64,000 nucleotides of DNA from Amycolatopsis nalaikhensis. Its GTDB lineage: Bacteria; Actinomycetota; Actinomycetes; Mycobacteriales; Pseudonocardiaceae. The number at the start of each line of letters is the position of its first letter. The first letter of the stretch is position 1. Below are positions 16,732 through 25,609 of the stretch, piece by piece. Where the stretch lies: assembly GCF_030264295.1 (NCBI RefSeq), contig NZ_CP127173.1, forward strand, positions 5,153,501-5,217,500. The letters run 5' to 3'. The translations under genes and the position numbers were made by a program. The notes below the pieces were generated by a model that was given only the letters and a program-made list of their open reading frames with translations, ran no database searches and was not told the DNA's origin.

Positions 16732-18266
16732 CCGTCCACATCGAAGGCGACGCGGGCCGGGTGATCGGCCCGGTCCCGCGCCGCCTCTTCGGCTCGTTCG
16801 TCGAGCACATGGGCCGGTCCGTCTACACCGGACTCTACGAACCCGGTCACTCCACGGCGGACGCTCGCGGCTTCCGCGGCGACGTCCTGGAGCTGGTGCG
16901 GGAACTGGGGCCGACCGTGCTCCGGTACCCGGGCGGCAACTTCGTCTCGAGCTACCGCTGGGAAGACGGCGTCGGGCCGGACCGGCCCGTCCGGCTCGAC
17001 CCGGCCTGGCACAGCTTCGAGTCCAACCGCTTCGGCCTGCACGAGTTCGTCGCGTGGGCCGAGGCCGCGGGTGCCGAGGTGATGTACGCGGTCAACCTCG
17101 GCACCCGTGGCATCCAGGAGGCCGCCGACGTCCTCGAGTACTGCAACCACCCGGGCGGCACGTCGCTGAGCGAGTGGCGCCGCGCGAACGGCGCCGACCG
17201 CCCGTTCGGCTTCAAGCTCTGGTGCCTGGGCAACGAGATGGACGGCCCGTGGCAGATCGGCCACAAGACGGCCGACGAGTACGGCCGCCTGGCCGCCGAG
17301 ACCGCGCGGCTCATGCGGATGATCGACCCGGACGTCGAACTGGTCGTCGCGGGCAGCTCGCACGCGGACATGCCGACGTTCGGCGAGTGGGAACGCACGG
17401 TGCTGCGCCACACCGCCGAGCTGGTCGACCACATCTCGCTGCACGCCTACTACCAGGAGCTGCACGGCGACACCGACAGCTACCTGGCCAGCGGCGCCGC
17501 GTTGGACCGCTTCATCGGTACCACCGCGGGGATCATCGACGAGACGCTCGCCGAACTGGGCCTGGACAAGAAGATCGGGATCAGCGTCGACGAGTGGAAC
17601 GTCTGGGACCTGCGCCGCTGGAACGAGGTCGACCAGGCGCGGCTCGCCGAAGGCGGCTGGCGGGAGCACCCGCGGATCATCGAGGACGACTACACCGTCA
17701 CCGACGCGGTCGTCGTCGGCTCGCTGCTGTCCTCTTTGCTGCGCAACGTCGACCGCGTCACCATGGCCAACCAGGCGCAGCTGGTGAACGTCATCGCGCC
17801 GATCCGCACCGAGCCCGGTGGCCCGGCGTGGCGGCAGACGACGTTCCACCCGTTCCGGCAGGTCGCCGCGCTGGCGGCCGGGGCGAGCCTGCGCCTGGAC
17901 GTCGAGGGCGAGCGCCTGCGCACCGCGCAGCACGGCGAGGTCGACCTCGTCGACGCCGCCGCGACGGTCGCGGAGTCCGGGCGTGGCGCGGTGTTCCTCA
18001 CCAACCGCGCGACGACGTCGCCGACGGAGGTCCGGATCCGCCTGCGCGGCGCGCGGTTCCGCGTCTACGCCGCCGAAACCCTGACCACACCCGAGGGCGG
18101 GACGCGCCACACGACCAACACCGCCGACACGCACCCGGTCCGGCCGGTGCCCTTGCCCGGCACCGCCGTGACGTCCGACCCAGGGGGGACGACCATCACC
18201 GTGACACTGCCACCGCTGTCCTGGACCGTGCTCCAGCTGAGCCCGGAGGCGGGCAACCATGCCTGA
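16728..18266 (+). CDS. GH51 alpha-L-arabinofuranosidase
   Basis: A 512-residue cytoplasmic glycosidase without signal peptide. The catalytic acid/base is Glu170 in WCLGNEMDGPWQ and the nucleophile is Glu289 in ISVDEWNVW, exactly the GH51 pattern. The N-terminus (IGPVPRRLFGSFVEHMGRSVYTGLYEPGH) and C-terminal beta-domain also match. It removes terminal alpha-L-arabinofuranose from imported oligosaccharides. The start overlaps the binding-protein stop and the end overlaps the GH35 start by eight bases. Confidence 0.95.
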   Translation: MTVHIEGDAGRVIGPVPRRLFGSFVEHMGRSVYTGLYEPGHSTADARGFRGDVLELVRELGPTVLRYPGGNFVSSYRWEDGVGPDRPVRLDPAWHSFESNRFGLHEFVAWAEAAGAEVMYAVNLGTRGIQEAADVLEYCNHPGGTSLSEWRRANGADRPFGFKLWCLGNEMDGPWQIGHKTADEYGRLAAETARLMRMIDPDVELVVAGSSHADMPTFGEWERTVLRHTAELVDHISLHAYYQELHGDTDSYLASGAALDRFIGTTAGIIDETLAELGLDKKIGISVDEWNVWDLRRWNEVDQARLAEGGWREHPRIIEDDYTVTDAVVVGSLLSSLLRNVDRVTMANQAQLVNVIAPIRTEPGGPAWRQTTFHPFRQVAALAAGASLRLDVEGERLRTAQHGEVDLVDAAATVAESGRGAVFLTNRATTSPTEVRIRLRGARFRVYAAETLTTPEGGTRHTTNTADTHPVRPVPLPGTAVTSDPGGTTITVTLPPLSWTVLQLSPEAGNHA

Positions 18267-20013
18267 GTTCGCGATCGGGGAGACCGACTTCCTGCTCGAC
18301 GGGCAGCCGTTCCGGATCCTTTCCGGTGCCCTGCACTACTTCCGCGTGCACCCGGACCTGTGGGCCGACCGGATCGACAAGGCCCGGCGGATGGGCTTGA
18401 ACACCATCGAGACGTACGTGCCGTGGAACGCGCACGCGCCCGAACCCGGCACGTTCGACCTCTCCGGCGGCCTCGACCTGGACCGCTTCCTGCGGCTCGT
18501 CGCCGAGGCCGGGATGTACGCGATCGTGCGGCCCGGCCCGTACATCTGCGCGGAGTGGGACAACGGCGGCCTGCCCGCGTGGCTGTTACGCGACCCGTCC
18601 GTGGGGGTCCGGCGTTACGAGCCGAAGTACCTGGCCGCGGTACGCGAATACCTGACCCGCGTGTACGAAGTCGTCGCACCGCACCAGATCGACCGCGGCG
18701 GGCCGGTGCTGCTGGTCCAGGTCGAGAACGAGTACGGCGCCTTCGGCGACGACAAGCGGTACCTGGAAGCGCTTGCCGAACACACGAGGGCCTCCGGCAT
18801 CACCGTGCCACTGACCACAGTGGACCAGCCGACGCCGGAGATGCTCGAGGCGGGCAGTATCGACGGGGTGCACCGCACGGCGTCGTTCGGTTCCGGTGCC
18901 GAGGAGCGGCTCGCGATCCTGCGGGCGCACCAGCCGACCGGACCGCTGATGTGCAGTGAGTTCTGGAACGGCTGGTTCGACCACTGGGGCGCGCACCACC
19001 ACACGACGTCGGCGGCGGACGCCGCGGCCGGACTCGACGCGCTGCTCGCGGCGGGCGCGTCGGTCAACCTGTACATGTTCCACGGCGGCACGAACTTCGG
19101 CCTCACCAACGGCGCCAACGACAAGGGCGTCTACCAGCCGCTGGTGACGTCCTACGACTACGACGCGCCGCTCGACGAAGCCGGTGACCCGACGCCGAAG
19201 TACCACGCCTTCCGGGACGTGATCGCGCGGTACCACAAGGTGCCCGACAGTGTTCCGCCGCCGGCCCGGCCCGCGCCGACGTCCGAGGGGCCCTTGCGCG
19301 ACCCCGTCCGGCTGCTCGACGCACCGGCGGAGTGGGGCACCTGGGAGTTCCACGAGGAACTGCCGGTGTTCGACGCCCTGACGCCGATGCCGCGCCTGGC
19401 GCTGCTGCGCACCACGGTGACGGGGGACCGGCCGGGTGTGCTGGCGTTCGGCGAGGTCCGCGACCGCGCGACGGTGTTCTTCGACGGCGAGCGCGTCGGC
19501 ACCCTCCAGCGGGACCACCACGAGCGCGCGCTCGCGCTGCCGAGGGCGCGCGGCGAGCTGCTGGTGCTGGTCGAGGACCAGGGCCGCGTCGACTACGGGC
19601 CGCGGATCGGCGAGGCGAAAGGGATCATCGGCGGGGCTTCGCTGCACGGCGCACCGCTGACCGGCTGGGACGTGCTGCCGGTCGACCTGGACAAGGTGCC
19701 GTCCCTGCGGCCGACCGCCGCGACCACTGTGGACGGTCCGGTAGCCGGGCCGGTGCTGCTGCGCGCCGACGTAGACTTCGCCGCCCCCGCCGACCTGTTC
19801 CTCGACACCGGGGAGTGGGGCAAGGGCCTGGCGTGGTTCAACGGGTTCCCGCTCGGCCGGTACTGGCGGCGCGGGCCGCAGCGGACGCTGTACGTGCCGC
19901 GGCCGGTGGTCCGCGCCGGGGCCAACGAACTCGTCGTGCTCGAACTGGACACGATGCTCGACCCGGCGGCCCGGTTCGTGCCGCGGCCGCTGCTGGGCCA
20001 CACGGAGGCCTGA
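18259..20013 (+). CDS. GH35 beta-galactosidase
   Basis: A 584-residue cytoplasmic enzyme. It has the GH35 signature GGPVLLVQVENEYGAFG with acid/base Glu158 and nucleophile Glu234 in CSEFWNGWFDHWG. The characteristic N-terminal LSGALHYFRVHPDLW, RPGPYICAEWDNGGLPAWLL and HGGTNFGLTNGAND blocks are present. C-terminal beta-sandwich domains carry GEWGKGLAWFNGFPLGRYW. It cleaves beta-linked galactose, here most likely from arabinogalactan-derived oligosaccharides. Translationally coupled to GH51. Confidence 0.95.
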   Translation: MPEFAIGETDFLLDGQPFRILSGALHYFRVHPDLWADRIDKARRMGLNTIETYVPWNAHAPEPGTFDLSGGLDLDRFLRLVAEAGMYAIVRPGPYICAEWDNGGLPAWLLRDPSVGVRRYEPKYLAAVREYLTRVYEVVAPHQIDRGGPVLLVQVENEYGAFGDDKRYLEALAEHTRASGITVPLTTVDQPTPEMLEAGSIDGVHRTASFGSGAEERLAILRAHQPTGPLMCSEFWNGWFDHWGAHHHTTSAADAAAGLDALLAAGASVNLYMFHGGTNFGLTNGANDKGVYQPLVTSYDYDAPLDEAGDPTPKYHAFRDVIARYHKVPDSVPPPARPAPTSEGPLRDPVRLLDAPAEWGTWEFHEELPVFDALTPMPRLALLRTTVTGDRPGVLAFGEVRDRATVFFDGERVGTLQRDHHERALALPRARGELLVLVEDQGRVDYGPRIGEAKGIIGGASLHGAPLTGWDVLPVDLDKVPSLRPTAATTVDGPVAGPVLLRADVDFAAPADLFLDTGEWGKGLAWFNGFPLGRYWRRGPQRTLYVPRPVVRAGANELVVLELDTMLDPAARFVPRPLLGHTEA

Positions 20014-20046
20014 GAAGTCCCCACCGAAACGAAGGGCAGTTCGACG

Positions 20047-22014
20047 ATGAACCGCACGTTCCGGCGTTTGCTCACCGTCCTTTGTGTCCCCTTGGTCGGA
20101 GGTGCGGTCGCCGCCGCCCCGGCCGACGCGGCGACCGCGGTCACCGTGAAACCCGATCCCACCTACCGGCAGCAGCCGTTCGAAGGCTGGGGCGCCAGCC
20201 TGGCGTGGATGGCCGAGGCGACCGGCGGCTACCCCGACGCCGTCCGCGACCGCCTGGCCGACCTCGTCTTCGGCCCGACCGGACTGAACCTCAACATCGC
20301 CCGGTTCAACATCGGCGGTGGCAACGCCCCCGACGTCCCGTCGTACCTGCGCGCGGGCGGCGCGGTGCCGGGCTGGTGGACGGCCCCGGCGGGCACCACC
20401 CGCGCCGACAAGGACTGGTGGACGCCCGGCGACCCGGCCGAGTTCGACCCGGACGCGGACCCGAACCAGCGCTGGTGGGTCGACAAGATCAAGAACCGCG
20501 TCACGAAGTGGGAGGCGTTCAGCAACTCGCCGCCGTACTTCCAGACGGTCTCGGGTTATGTCTCCGGCGGCTTCAACGCCACCGACGAACAGCTGCGCCC
20601 GGACAAGATCGGCGACTTCACCGCGTACCTCGCGCAGGTGGTGCGGACCCTCGAACGCGCGCACGGCATCAAGTTCTCCTCGGTGAACCCGATGAACGAG
20701 CCGAACACGAACTACTGGAAGACCACCCTCGGCGCCGACGGCAACCCGACCGGCGGGCGGCAGGAGGGCGCGCACATCGGGCCGTCGGTGCAGTCCCAGC
20801 TGATCCCGGCGATGGCCGCGGCGCTGCCGGGGACCACGGTTTCCGCGCCCGACGAGACGAACCCGGACATCTTCGCCGCGGACTGGACCGGCTGGTCGGC
20901 GGCCGCCCGTGCGGCGGCGGGACGGCTGAACGTGCACACCTACGGCACCGGCAACCGGCCCATCCCGCGGGACATCGCCAAGGGCGCGGCCAAGCCGTTG
21001 TGGATGAGCGAGGTCGGCGGCAGCTGGCTGGACCGGCAGGACTTCACCAGCATGGACCCGGGTCTCGGGATGGCCACGCAGATCACCGACGACCTGCGCC
21101 TGCTCGAGCCGAGCGCGTGGGTCAGCTGGCAGCCGATCGAGGACTACAACAACATGAAGCCCGGCGGGGAATCCGCGGCCGGGATGAACTGGGGCGAGAT
21201 CCAGGTCCCGTTCGACTGCACGAGCGCCGACTGTCCGATCCGGACGAACACGAAGTTCGACACGATGCGGAACTTCACCCACTTCATCCGGCCGGGCGAC
21301 CGCCTGATCGCGTCGAACGACACCGCGTCGACGGCCGCGATGCGCGGCGAGGACCTGGCTTCGGTGGTCCACGTGAACCCGGGCACCGCGGAGCAGGACG
21401 TCACCCTGGACCTGTCCGGCTTCGGCACCGTCCGGCCCGGCGCCATGGTGACGCCGGTCGTCACGGACGTCACCGGAGCGCTGAAGCGGGGCAAACCGGT
21501 GCGGGTGGCGGCGGGCAAGGCGAGCCTGCGGGTGCCGGCGCGGTCGGTGACGACGTTCGTCGTCGACGGCGTCTCGTCGACGGCCGCGGGCACGGGCCTC
21601 GGCACCGGCAAGCCGGTCACGTTCACCGGGGTCCAGAGCGGGAAGTCGCTGTCGGCGGAGAACGGCACGCTGGTCCAGCGGACGACGGACGCGTCGGCGG
21701 CGGCGCAGCGGTGGACGTTGACCGACCGCACGGGCCGCTACGGCAGCCGCGATCGGTTCACGATCGCGTCGGCGGCCACGGGCCAGGTGCTCGGCACGTC
21801 CGGCGGCGCGGTGACGCTGGCCCCGCCGGGAACGACGGGCGCGGCGGCGGAGTGGACGCTGTCGACGACGGGCGACGGCACGTGGACGTTCGTCAACGCG
21901 GCTACCGGTCAGCTGCTGGACGTCATCGGCGAGTCGCGCGCGGACGGCGCCCCGATCGGGCTGTACCGGCCGACCAACGGCCCGAACCAGCGCTGGCAGG
22001 CGGTTCCGCGCTGA
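20047..22014 (+). CDS. Secreted GH30 glycosidase with C-terminal ricin-type lectin domain
   Basis: A 655-residue exported protein. The signal peptide ends near residue 29 (APADAATA). A GH30 TIM barrel follows, with acid/base Glu218 in NPMNEPN and nucleophile Glu322 in LWMSEVGGSW, plus FEGWGASLAWMAEATGGYP near the start, as in the endo-beta-1,6-galactanase branch (subfamily 5). A beta-sandwich (to about 520) and a ricin B/CBM13-like domain with NQRWQ/QRWTLTD motifs end the protein. It would cut galactan side chains outside the cell, feeding the importer encoded upstream. The subfamily call needs a tree. Its last 92 bases overlap the convergent EamA gene. Confidence 0.9.
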   Translation: MNRTFRRLLTVLCVPLVGGAVAAAPADAATAVTVKPDPTYRQQPFEGWGASLAWMAEATGGYPDAVRDRLADLVFGPTGLNLNIARFNIGGGNAPDVPSYLRAGGAVPGWWTAPAGTTRADKDWWTPGDPAEFDPDADPNQRWWVDKIKNRVTKWEAFSNSPPYFQTVSGYVSGGFNATDEQLRPDKIGDFTAYLAQVVRTLERAHGIKFSSVNPMNEPNTNYWKTTLGADGNPTGGRQEGAHIGPSVQSQLIPAMAAALPGTTVSAPDETNPDIFAADWTGWSAAARAAAGRLNVHTYGTGNRPIPRDIAKGAAKPLWMSEVGGSWLDRQDFTSMDPGLGMATQITDDLRLLEPSAWVSWQPIEDYNNMKPGGESAAGMNWGEIQVPFDCTSADCPIRTNTKFDTMRNFTHFIRPGDRLIASNDTASTAAMRGEDLASVVHVNPGTAEQDVTLDLSGFGTVRPGAMVTPVVTDVTGALKRGKPVRVAAGKASLRVPARSVTTFVVDGVSSTAAGTGLGTGKPVTFTGVQSGKSLSAENGTLVQRTTDASAAAQRWTLTDRTGRYGSRDRFTIASAATGQVLGTSGGAVTLAPPGTTGAAAEWTLSTTGDGTWTFVNAATGQLLDVIGESRADGAPIGLYRPTNGPNQRWQAVPR

Positions 22015-22882
22015 CCGGTTCCGTCGGTCCCCTCCGATAGCGTGGAAAACGGGGGCTGCTCAGCCCGGCCAGCAGCACCCCGAGGCCCCCGACGGCCAGG
22101 CCCAGGACGGTCACCCCGTCCAGGGTCTGGCCGTTGATCAGCCAGGCGAGCAGCGCGGTGACGGCCGGCGTCAGGAAGAACAGCGTGCCGACCCGGCTCG
22201 CGGCCTCGCGGCGCAGCATGAAGTTCAGCAACAGGAACGTGCCGACGGAGTTGACCAGCACGATCCACCCCAGCGAGAGCCCGAACGCCGTCCAGTCGCC
22301 GACGTGCGGTGTCTCCAGCAGCAGCGACGCGAGCCCGACGACCGGCGCGCTGACCAGGAAGTGCACCGCGGTGCCGCTGCGCACGTCGGCGCCGGTGGCG
22401 AAGCGCTTCTGGTACACCGTGCCGAAACTCAAGCCCAGCAGGCCGACGAAGCAGAGCACGATGCCGGACACCGAGACGTGCAGCTGGTCGGCGACGGCGA
22501 GCGCGACCCCGGCGCCGCCGACCGCGAAGCCGAGCCACTGCGCGCGGGTGATCCGCTCGCCGAGCAGCCCGCCCGCGAGCAGCGCGATGACCACCGGGTT
22601 GAGGCCCTGCACGAGGGCCACGACGCCGCCGGGCAGCCCGCGCGCGATCGCCAGGTAGAAGGCGCCGAACTGCACGGCCTGCATGAGCAGCCCGGTGACG
22701 GCGACGTGCAGCAGCTGCCGCCCGCGCGGCCACGGCGAGCGCGACACCCAGGCGATCACCGCGAGCAGCACGCCCGCGAGCGCGAATCGCGAGAAGGTCA
22801 GCAGCAGTGGCGGAACGGCGGCGGTGCCGAACACGGCGGCGATGAAGGCACTGCTCCACAGCAGCACGAACACGGCTTTCAT
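21923..22882 (-). CDS. EamA/DMT-superfamily membrane exporter
   Basis: A 319-residue protein with ten hydrophobic segments in two EamA repeats. The first repeat ends LALVQGLNPVVIALLAG-like (ARGLPGGVVALVQGLNPVVI), the second LVNSVGTFLLLNFMLRREAASRVGTLFFLTPAVTALLAW. DMT members export amino acids, metabolites or drugs. The C-terminal 45 residues are an Arg/Pro/Ser-rich tail translated from sequence antisense to the GH30 gene, probably acquired by stop-codon loss. It is divergent from the CGNR regulator with two shared operators. Confidence 0.9.
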   Translation of the reverse strand: MKAVFVLLWSSAFIAAVFGTAAVPPLLLTFSRFALAGVLLAVIAWVSRSPWPRGRQLLHVAVTGLLMQAVQFGAFYLAIARGLPGGVVALVQGLNPVVIALLAGGLLGERITRAQWLGFAVGGAGVALAVADQLHVSVSGIVLCFVGLLGLSFGTVYQKRFATGADVRSGTAVHFLVSAPVVGLASLLLETPHVGDWTAFGLSLGWIVLVNSVGTFLLLNFMLRREAASRVGTLFFLTPAVTALLAWLINGQTLDGVTVLGLAVGGLGVLLAGLSSPRFPRYRRGPTEPVSAEPPASAGSGRWSAGTARSGRRPRATRR

Positions 22883-22893
22883 CGCGCCTCCTG

Positions 22894-22957
22894 GTAACCG
22901 GTCAGTGTGGTTACGGGGAAGCTAGCAGCCGTGGCGGTAACCTGTCCAGACGGTTAC
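22894..22957. promoter_or_regulatory. Two identical operators between EamA and CGNR genes
   Basis: GTAACC-N9-GGTTAC occurs twice, at 22894-22914 and 22937-22957, 43 bases apart (about four helical turns). The nine-base spacers differ, so only the arms are conserved, as expected for a dimeric regulator. The second site ends ten bases before the CGNR GTG start. Confidence 0.8.
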
Positions 22958-22967
22958 GCTGACGCTC

Positions 22968-23501
22968 GTGGACTTCAAGTACGGCACCGGGAACCTCGCC
23001 CTGGACCTGGTCGGCACGGTCGGCCACCGGCGCACCGACGTCCTGGAACTGCTCACCGGCCCGGCCGACGTGGCCCGCTGGGTGGCGGGCGCGGGCCTGG
23101 TCGACCGCCCGGTGGCGGTGGACGACGCGGGGTTCGCGGCGACGGTCCGGCTGCGGGAAGCGGTGTACCGGCTGGCGTTGGCGTCGATCGAGGGGAGCGG
23201 TCAGCGGGCGGCGGACCGGCGGGTGCTCAACGAGGCAGCCGCGGGCCCAGGCGTCAAGGTGAGCCTCGCCGACGACGGGTCGGTGCGCCGGTCGGGCGGG
23301 CTCGACGCGGCGTTGACCGAGGTGGCCCGCGCGGCCGTGGAACTGCTCGGCGGGTCGTCGACGATCAAGGAGTGCGCGGCGCCCGAGTGCACGCGGCTGT
23401 ACGTCGACCAGTCGCGCAAGCAGGCGCGGCGGTGGTGCGACATGCGGTCGTGCGGGAACCGGGCCAAGGTGGCCGAGTTCCGGGCGCGGCAGAAGATCTA
23501 G
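22968..23501 (+). CDS. CGNR zinc-finger (ABATE-domain) regulator
   Basis: A 177-residue protein. The N-terminal ABATE domain begins YGTGNLALDLVGTVGHRRTD. The C-terminal CGNR zinc finger has CAAPECTRLYVDQSRKQARRWCDMRSCGNRAKVAEFR, with the four cysteines that bind zinc. Such proteins are predicted stress-responsive regulators. Divergent orientation and the duplicated operators imply it controls the EamA exporter gene and itself. Confidence 0.92.
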   Translation: MDFKYGTGNLALDLVGTVGHRRTDVLELLTGPADVARWVAGAGLVDRPVAVDDAGFAATVRLREAVYRLALASIEGSGQRAADRRVLNEAAAGPGVKVSLADDGSVRRSGGLDAALTEVARAAVELLGGSSTIKECAAPECTRLYVDQSRKQARRWCDMRSCGNRAKVAEFRARQKI

Positions 23502-23525
23502 CCCGCCAGCCCGCCCGGCCCGGGT

Positions 23526-23608
23526 GGGCTGAAGGGCCCTTTCCTGCCATCAGATGACAGGAAAGGGCCCTTCAGCTCATCAGATGCCCTGAACGTCCCC
23601 TTCAGCCC
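23526..23608. repeat. Family C intergenic inverted-repeat element (copy 1)
   Basis: An 83-base element with outer ends GGGCTGAAGGG and CCCTTCAGCCC-like. An internal 18-base perfect stem CTGAAGGGCCCTTTCCTG pairs with CAGGAAAGGGCCCTTCAG, and the ATCAGAT cores are 30 bases apart. It fills the gap between the convergent CGNR and DUF3140 genes, where it could act as a two-way terminator. Confidence 0.9.
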
Positions 23609-23615
23609 GCCCGGC

Positions 23616-23960
23616 TCACTCCGCCGGTTTCAGCGGGTCGTGGCCCACCGACATCAGGCGACGCCGCCAGTGGGCCTCACCGGCCGTCGGCTCGAGGTCG
23701 TCACGGCGTTGCTCGTGGACCCGGCCGACCACCTTGCGCATCACCTCGGCGTCGTGGGCGGTCACGTCCGAGCGGCGTTTGCGCAGGATGCCCAGCACCT
23801 GGTGACCCGTCGGCGGCCCGGCCTCGTCGGGCAGCGGCTCGTCCTCCGGGCCCGCGTCGCGCGTGCGGAGCCAGTCCTCCAGCTCGCGGGACGTCATGTT
23901 CACCACGCGGTGGAACTCGGTCCACAGCTCGTCGTCCACCGCCGGGTTGTCCGTGGTCAT
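23616..23960 (-). CDS. DUF3140 protein
   Basis: A 114-residue hydrophilic protein: N-terminal ELWTEFHRVVNMTSRELEDWLRT, then TGHQVLGILRKRRSDVTAHDAEVMRKVVGRVHEQ and a C-terminal WRRRLMSVGHDPLK. This layout is that of DUF3140, a family of unknown function that has been linked to DNA binding. No signal or membrane segment. ATG start. It stands alone, divergent from the GAF-ANTAR gene. Confidence 0.85.
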   Translation of the reverse strand: MTTDNPAVDDELWTEFHRVVNMTSRELEDWLRTRDAGPEDEPLPDEAGPPTGHQVLGILRKRRSDVTAHDAEVMRKVVGRVHEQRRDDLEPTAGEAHWRRRLMSVGHDPLKPAE

Positions 23961-24129
23961 CGTGTCTCACCTCCGCACCGTCCGGCTACCCGGCGCGGCC
24001 GTCGCCAAACCGGCGGGTCCGGCCGGTAGAGTTCACCCGGACCCGTTGAAACGCCAGCGGTGGTCTCGGTTGACGCTGCTGGCGAGCTCATCCCCGTGCT
24101 CGCCGCTTGACGCATGGGAGGGGTGGGCC

Positions 24130-24870
24130 TTGCCGACCACTGGCGACGGCATGGCGGAGCGGGTCGACGAGCTGAACGCCGTCCTGGCGGACCTCGTCGG
24201 GGTCCTCGAATCGGTGTCCGACACACCCGGGTTGCTCGACGCCGTCTGCGGCGAAGCGGTCCGCGTGGTGCCGGACGCGGACCTGGCCAGCATCATGGTG
24301 GTCCGCGACGGCGTGACCCGCACCGCGGCGTTCACCGACGAGCGCGCCCGGATCATCGACGACGTGCAGTACGCGGCGGGCGACGGGCCCGGCCTGCGTG
24401 CCGCGCTCACCGGTGAGGTCGTGCGCGTGGCCGTCGGCGGCACCGGCGGGCAGTGGCCCGAGTTCGTCGAGGCGGCCAAGGAGGTCGGCGTCGGCAGCTA
24501 CCTCGCGGTGCCGCTGCGCGTGGACGACACCCTGGTCGGCGCGATCACGCTGTTCGGCTTCGGCGCCCACGGCTACCACGAGTTCGACACGAAGGTGCTG
24601 CGGCTGTTCACGTTGTGCGTGGAGACCGTCCTGCGGCTGACCCGCCGCTACCGGGAAGCGCGAAGACTCGCCGACGAGCTCCGCAACGCGATGGAGACGC
24701 GCGCGGTGATCGAGCAGGCCAAGGGCATGCTGATGCTGATCCACCGGGTGAACGAGGACGCGGCGATGCAACGGCTGATCGTCGAATCGCAGCACACGAA
24801 CATCAAGCTCCGCGACGTCGCGGCGCGGTTCACCGCGCGGATGAGTTCGGCCGACGGCCGTCGCCCGTAG
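24130..24870 (+). CDS. GAF-ANTAR RNA-binding antiterminator-like regulator
   Basis: About 246 residues. A GAF sensor domain (residues about 30-170: ADLASIMVVRDG...GDGPGLRAALTGEVVRV...VPLRVDDTLVGAITLFGFG) is followed by an ANTAR domain (LRNAMETRAVIEQAKGMLMLIHRVNEDAAMQRLIVESQHTN). ANTAR proteins bind two-hexaloop RNA hairpins and prevent termination. The start is unsure: TTG 24130 has GGGAGGGG upstream, while ATG 24151 has no clear site. The last 41 bases overlap the convergent isomerase gene. Confidence 0.9.
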   Translation: MPTTGDGMAERVDELNAVLADLVGVLESVSDTPGLLDAVCGEAVRVVPDADLASIMVVRDGVTRTAAFTDERARIIDDVQYAAGDGPGLRAALTGEVVRVAVGGTGGQWPEFVEAAKEVGVGSYLAVPLRVDDTLVGAITLFGFGAHGYHEFDTKVLRLFTLCVETVLRLTRRYREARRLADELRNAMETRAVIEQAKGMLMLIHRVNEDAAMQRLIVESQHTNIKLRDVAARFTARMSSADGRRP

Positions 24871-25609
24871 CAGCGAAGAGCGTTCCGAGCCCGCCACGCT
24901 CCCGGGTGGCGCCCGCCAGATCGAGCGCGTGGCGCACGGTGACGGCGGTCGCGGTCAGCACCGGCTTCCCGAGCCGTTCCTCCAGCTCGGCCAGCGACGG
25001 CGTGGTGTGCAGGGCGGTTTCCGGGACGAGCACGGCGCGCGCGTCGCCGTGGTCGGCCGCGGTGGCGAGGTCCCGGATCCGGTCGGCGTCCCACGTCGCG
25101 AGCGCGCGGTCGGAGCCCGCGTCGGCCGAGACGGAGTGGACCGTCGTCACGCCCGCCTCGGCGAGGAAAGCGGCGAAGACATCCGTCAGGTCCGGGTGGT
25201 AGACGGAGGCGAGCGCGACGCGGTCGACGCCCAGCCGGTCCAGTGCGGCGAGGTAGGCCAGCGACGTGCTGCTCGCCGGGACGCCGAGGTGCGCGGACAG
25301 CGCGTCGGCCTGCTCGCGCGCGCCGTCGAGACCGTGGGTGAAGCTGCAGCTGGAGCAGGCCCAGCTGACGACGTCCGGCGGCTCGGCGAACCCGTCCGCG
25401 GCCTTGGTCAGGCTTTCCGGCGCCCCGAGCGCGCGCACGGCCGCCGCCTGGCCCGCGGCGTCGAGGTCCTCGACGTCGCCGATGCCCGGATCCCACTCCG
25501 GGTAGGCGAAGTCCAGGTCGATGGCCGGGTCGAGACGGCGGCACAGGTCGGCGAAGTCGTCTTCGCCGCAGTCGCGCGTCGGGTACAGCAGGCCGAGGCG
25601 AGGGCTCAC
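24830..25609 (-). CDS. Maleate cis-trans isomerase / Asp-Glu racemase superfamily enzyme
   Basis: A 259-residue protein with GTG start overlapping the RpiR stop (GTGA). It shows LGLLYPTRDCGEDDF at the N-terminus, VVSWACSSCSFTHG with the first catalytic cysteine near residue 85, and a C-terminal ELEERLGKPVLTATAVTVRHAL as in maleate isomerases and arylmalonate decarboxylases. The second catalytic position, normally Cys in a SCTAL-like motif, reads PETAL, so Glu replaces Cys. The reaction is therefore uncertain. It is co-transcribed with the regulator and probably belongs with the divergent transporter-amidohydrolase genes. Confidence 0.82.
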   Translation of the reverse strand: MSPRLGLLYPTRDCGEDDFADLCRRLDPAIDLDFAYPEWDPGIGDVEDLDAAGQAAAVRALGAPESLTKAADGFAEPPDVVSWACSSCSFTHGLDGAREQADALSAHLGVPASSTSLAYLAALDRLGVDRVALASVYHPDLTDVFAAFLAEAGVTTVHSVSADAGSDRALATWDADRIRDLATAADHGDARAVLVPETALHTTPSLAELEERLGKPVLTATAVTVRHALDLAGATRERGGLGTLFAATGDGRRPNSSAR

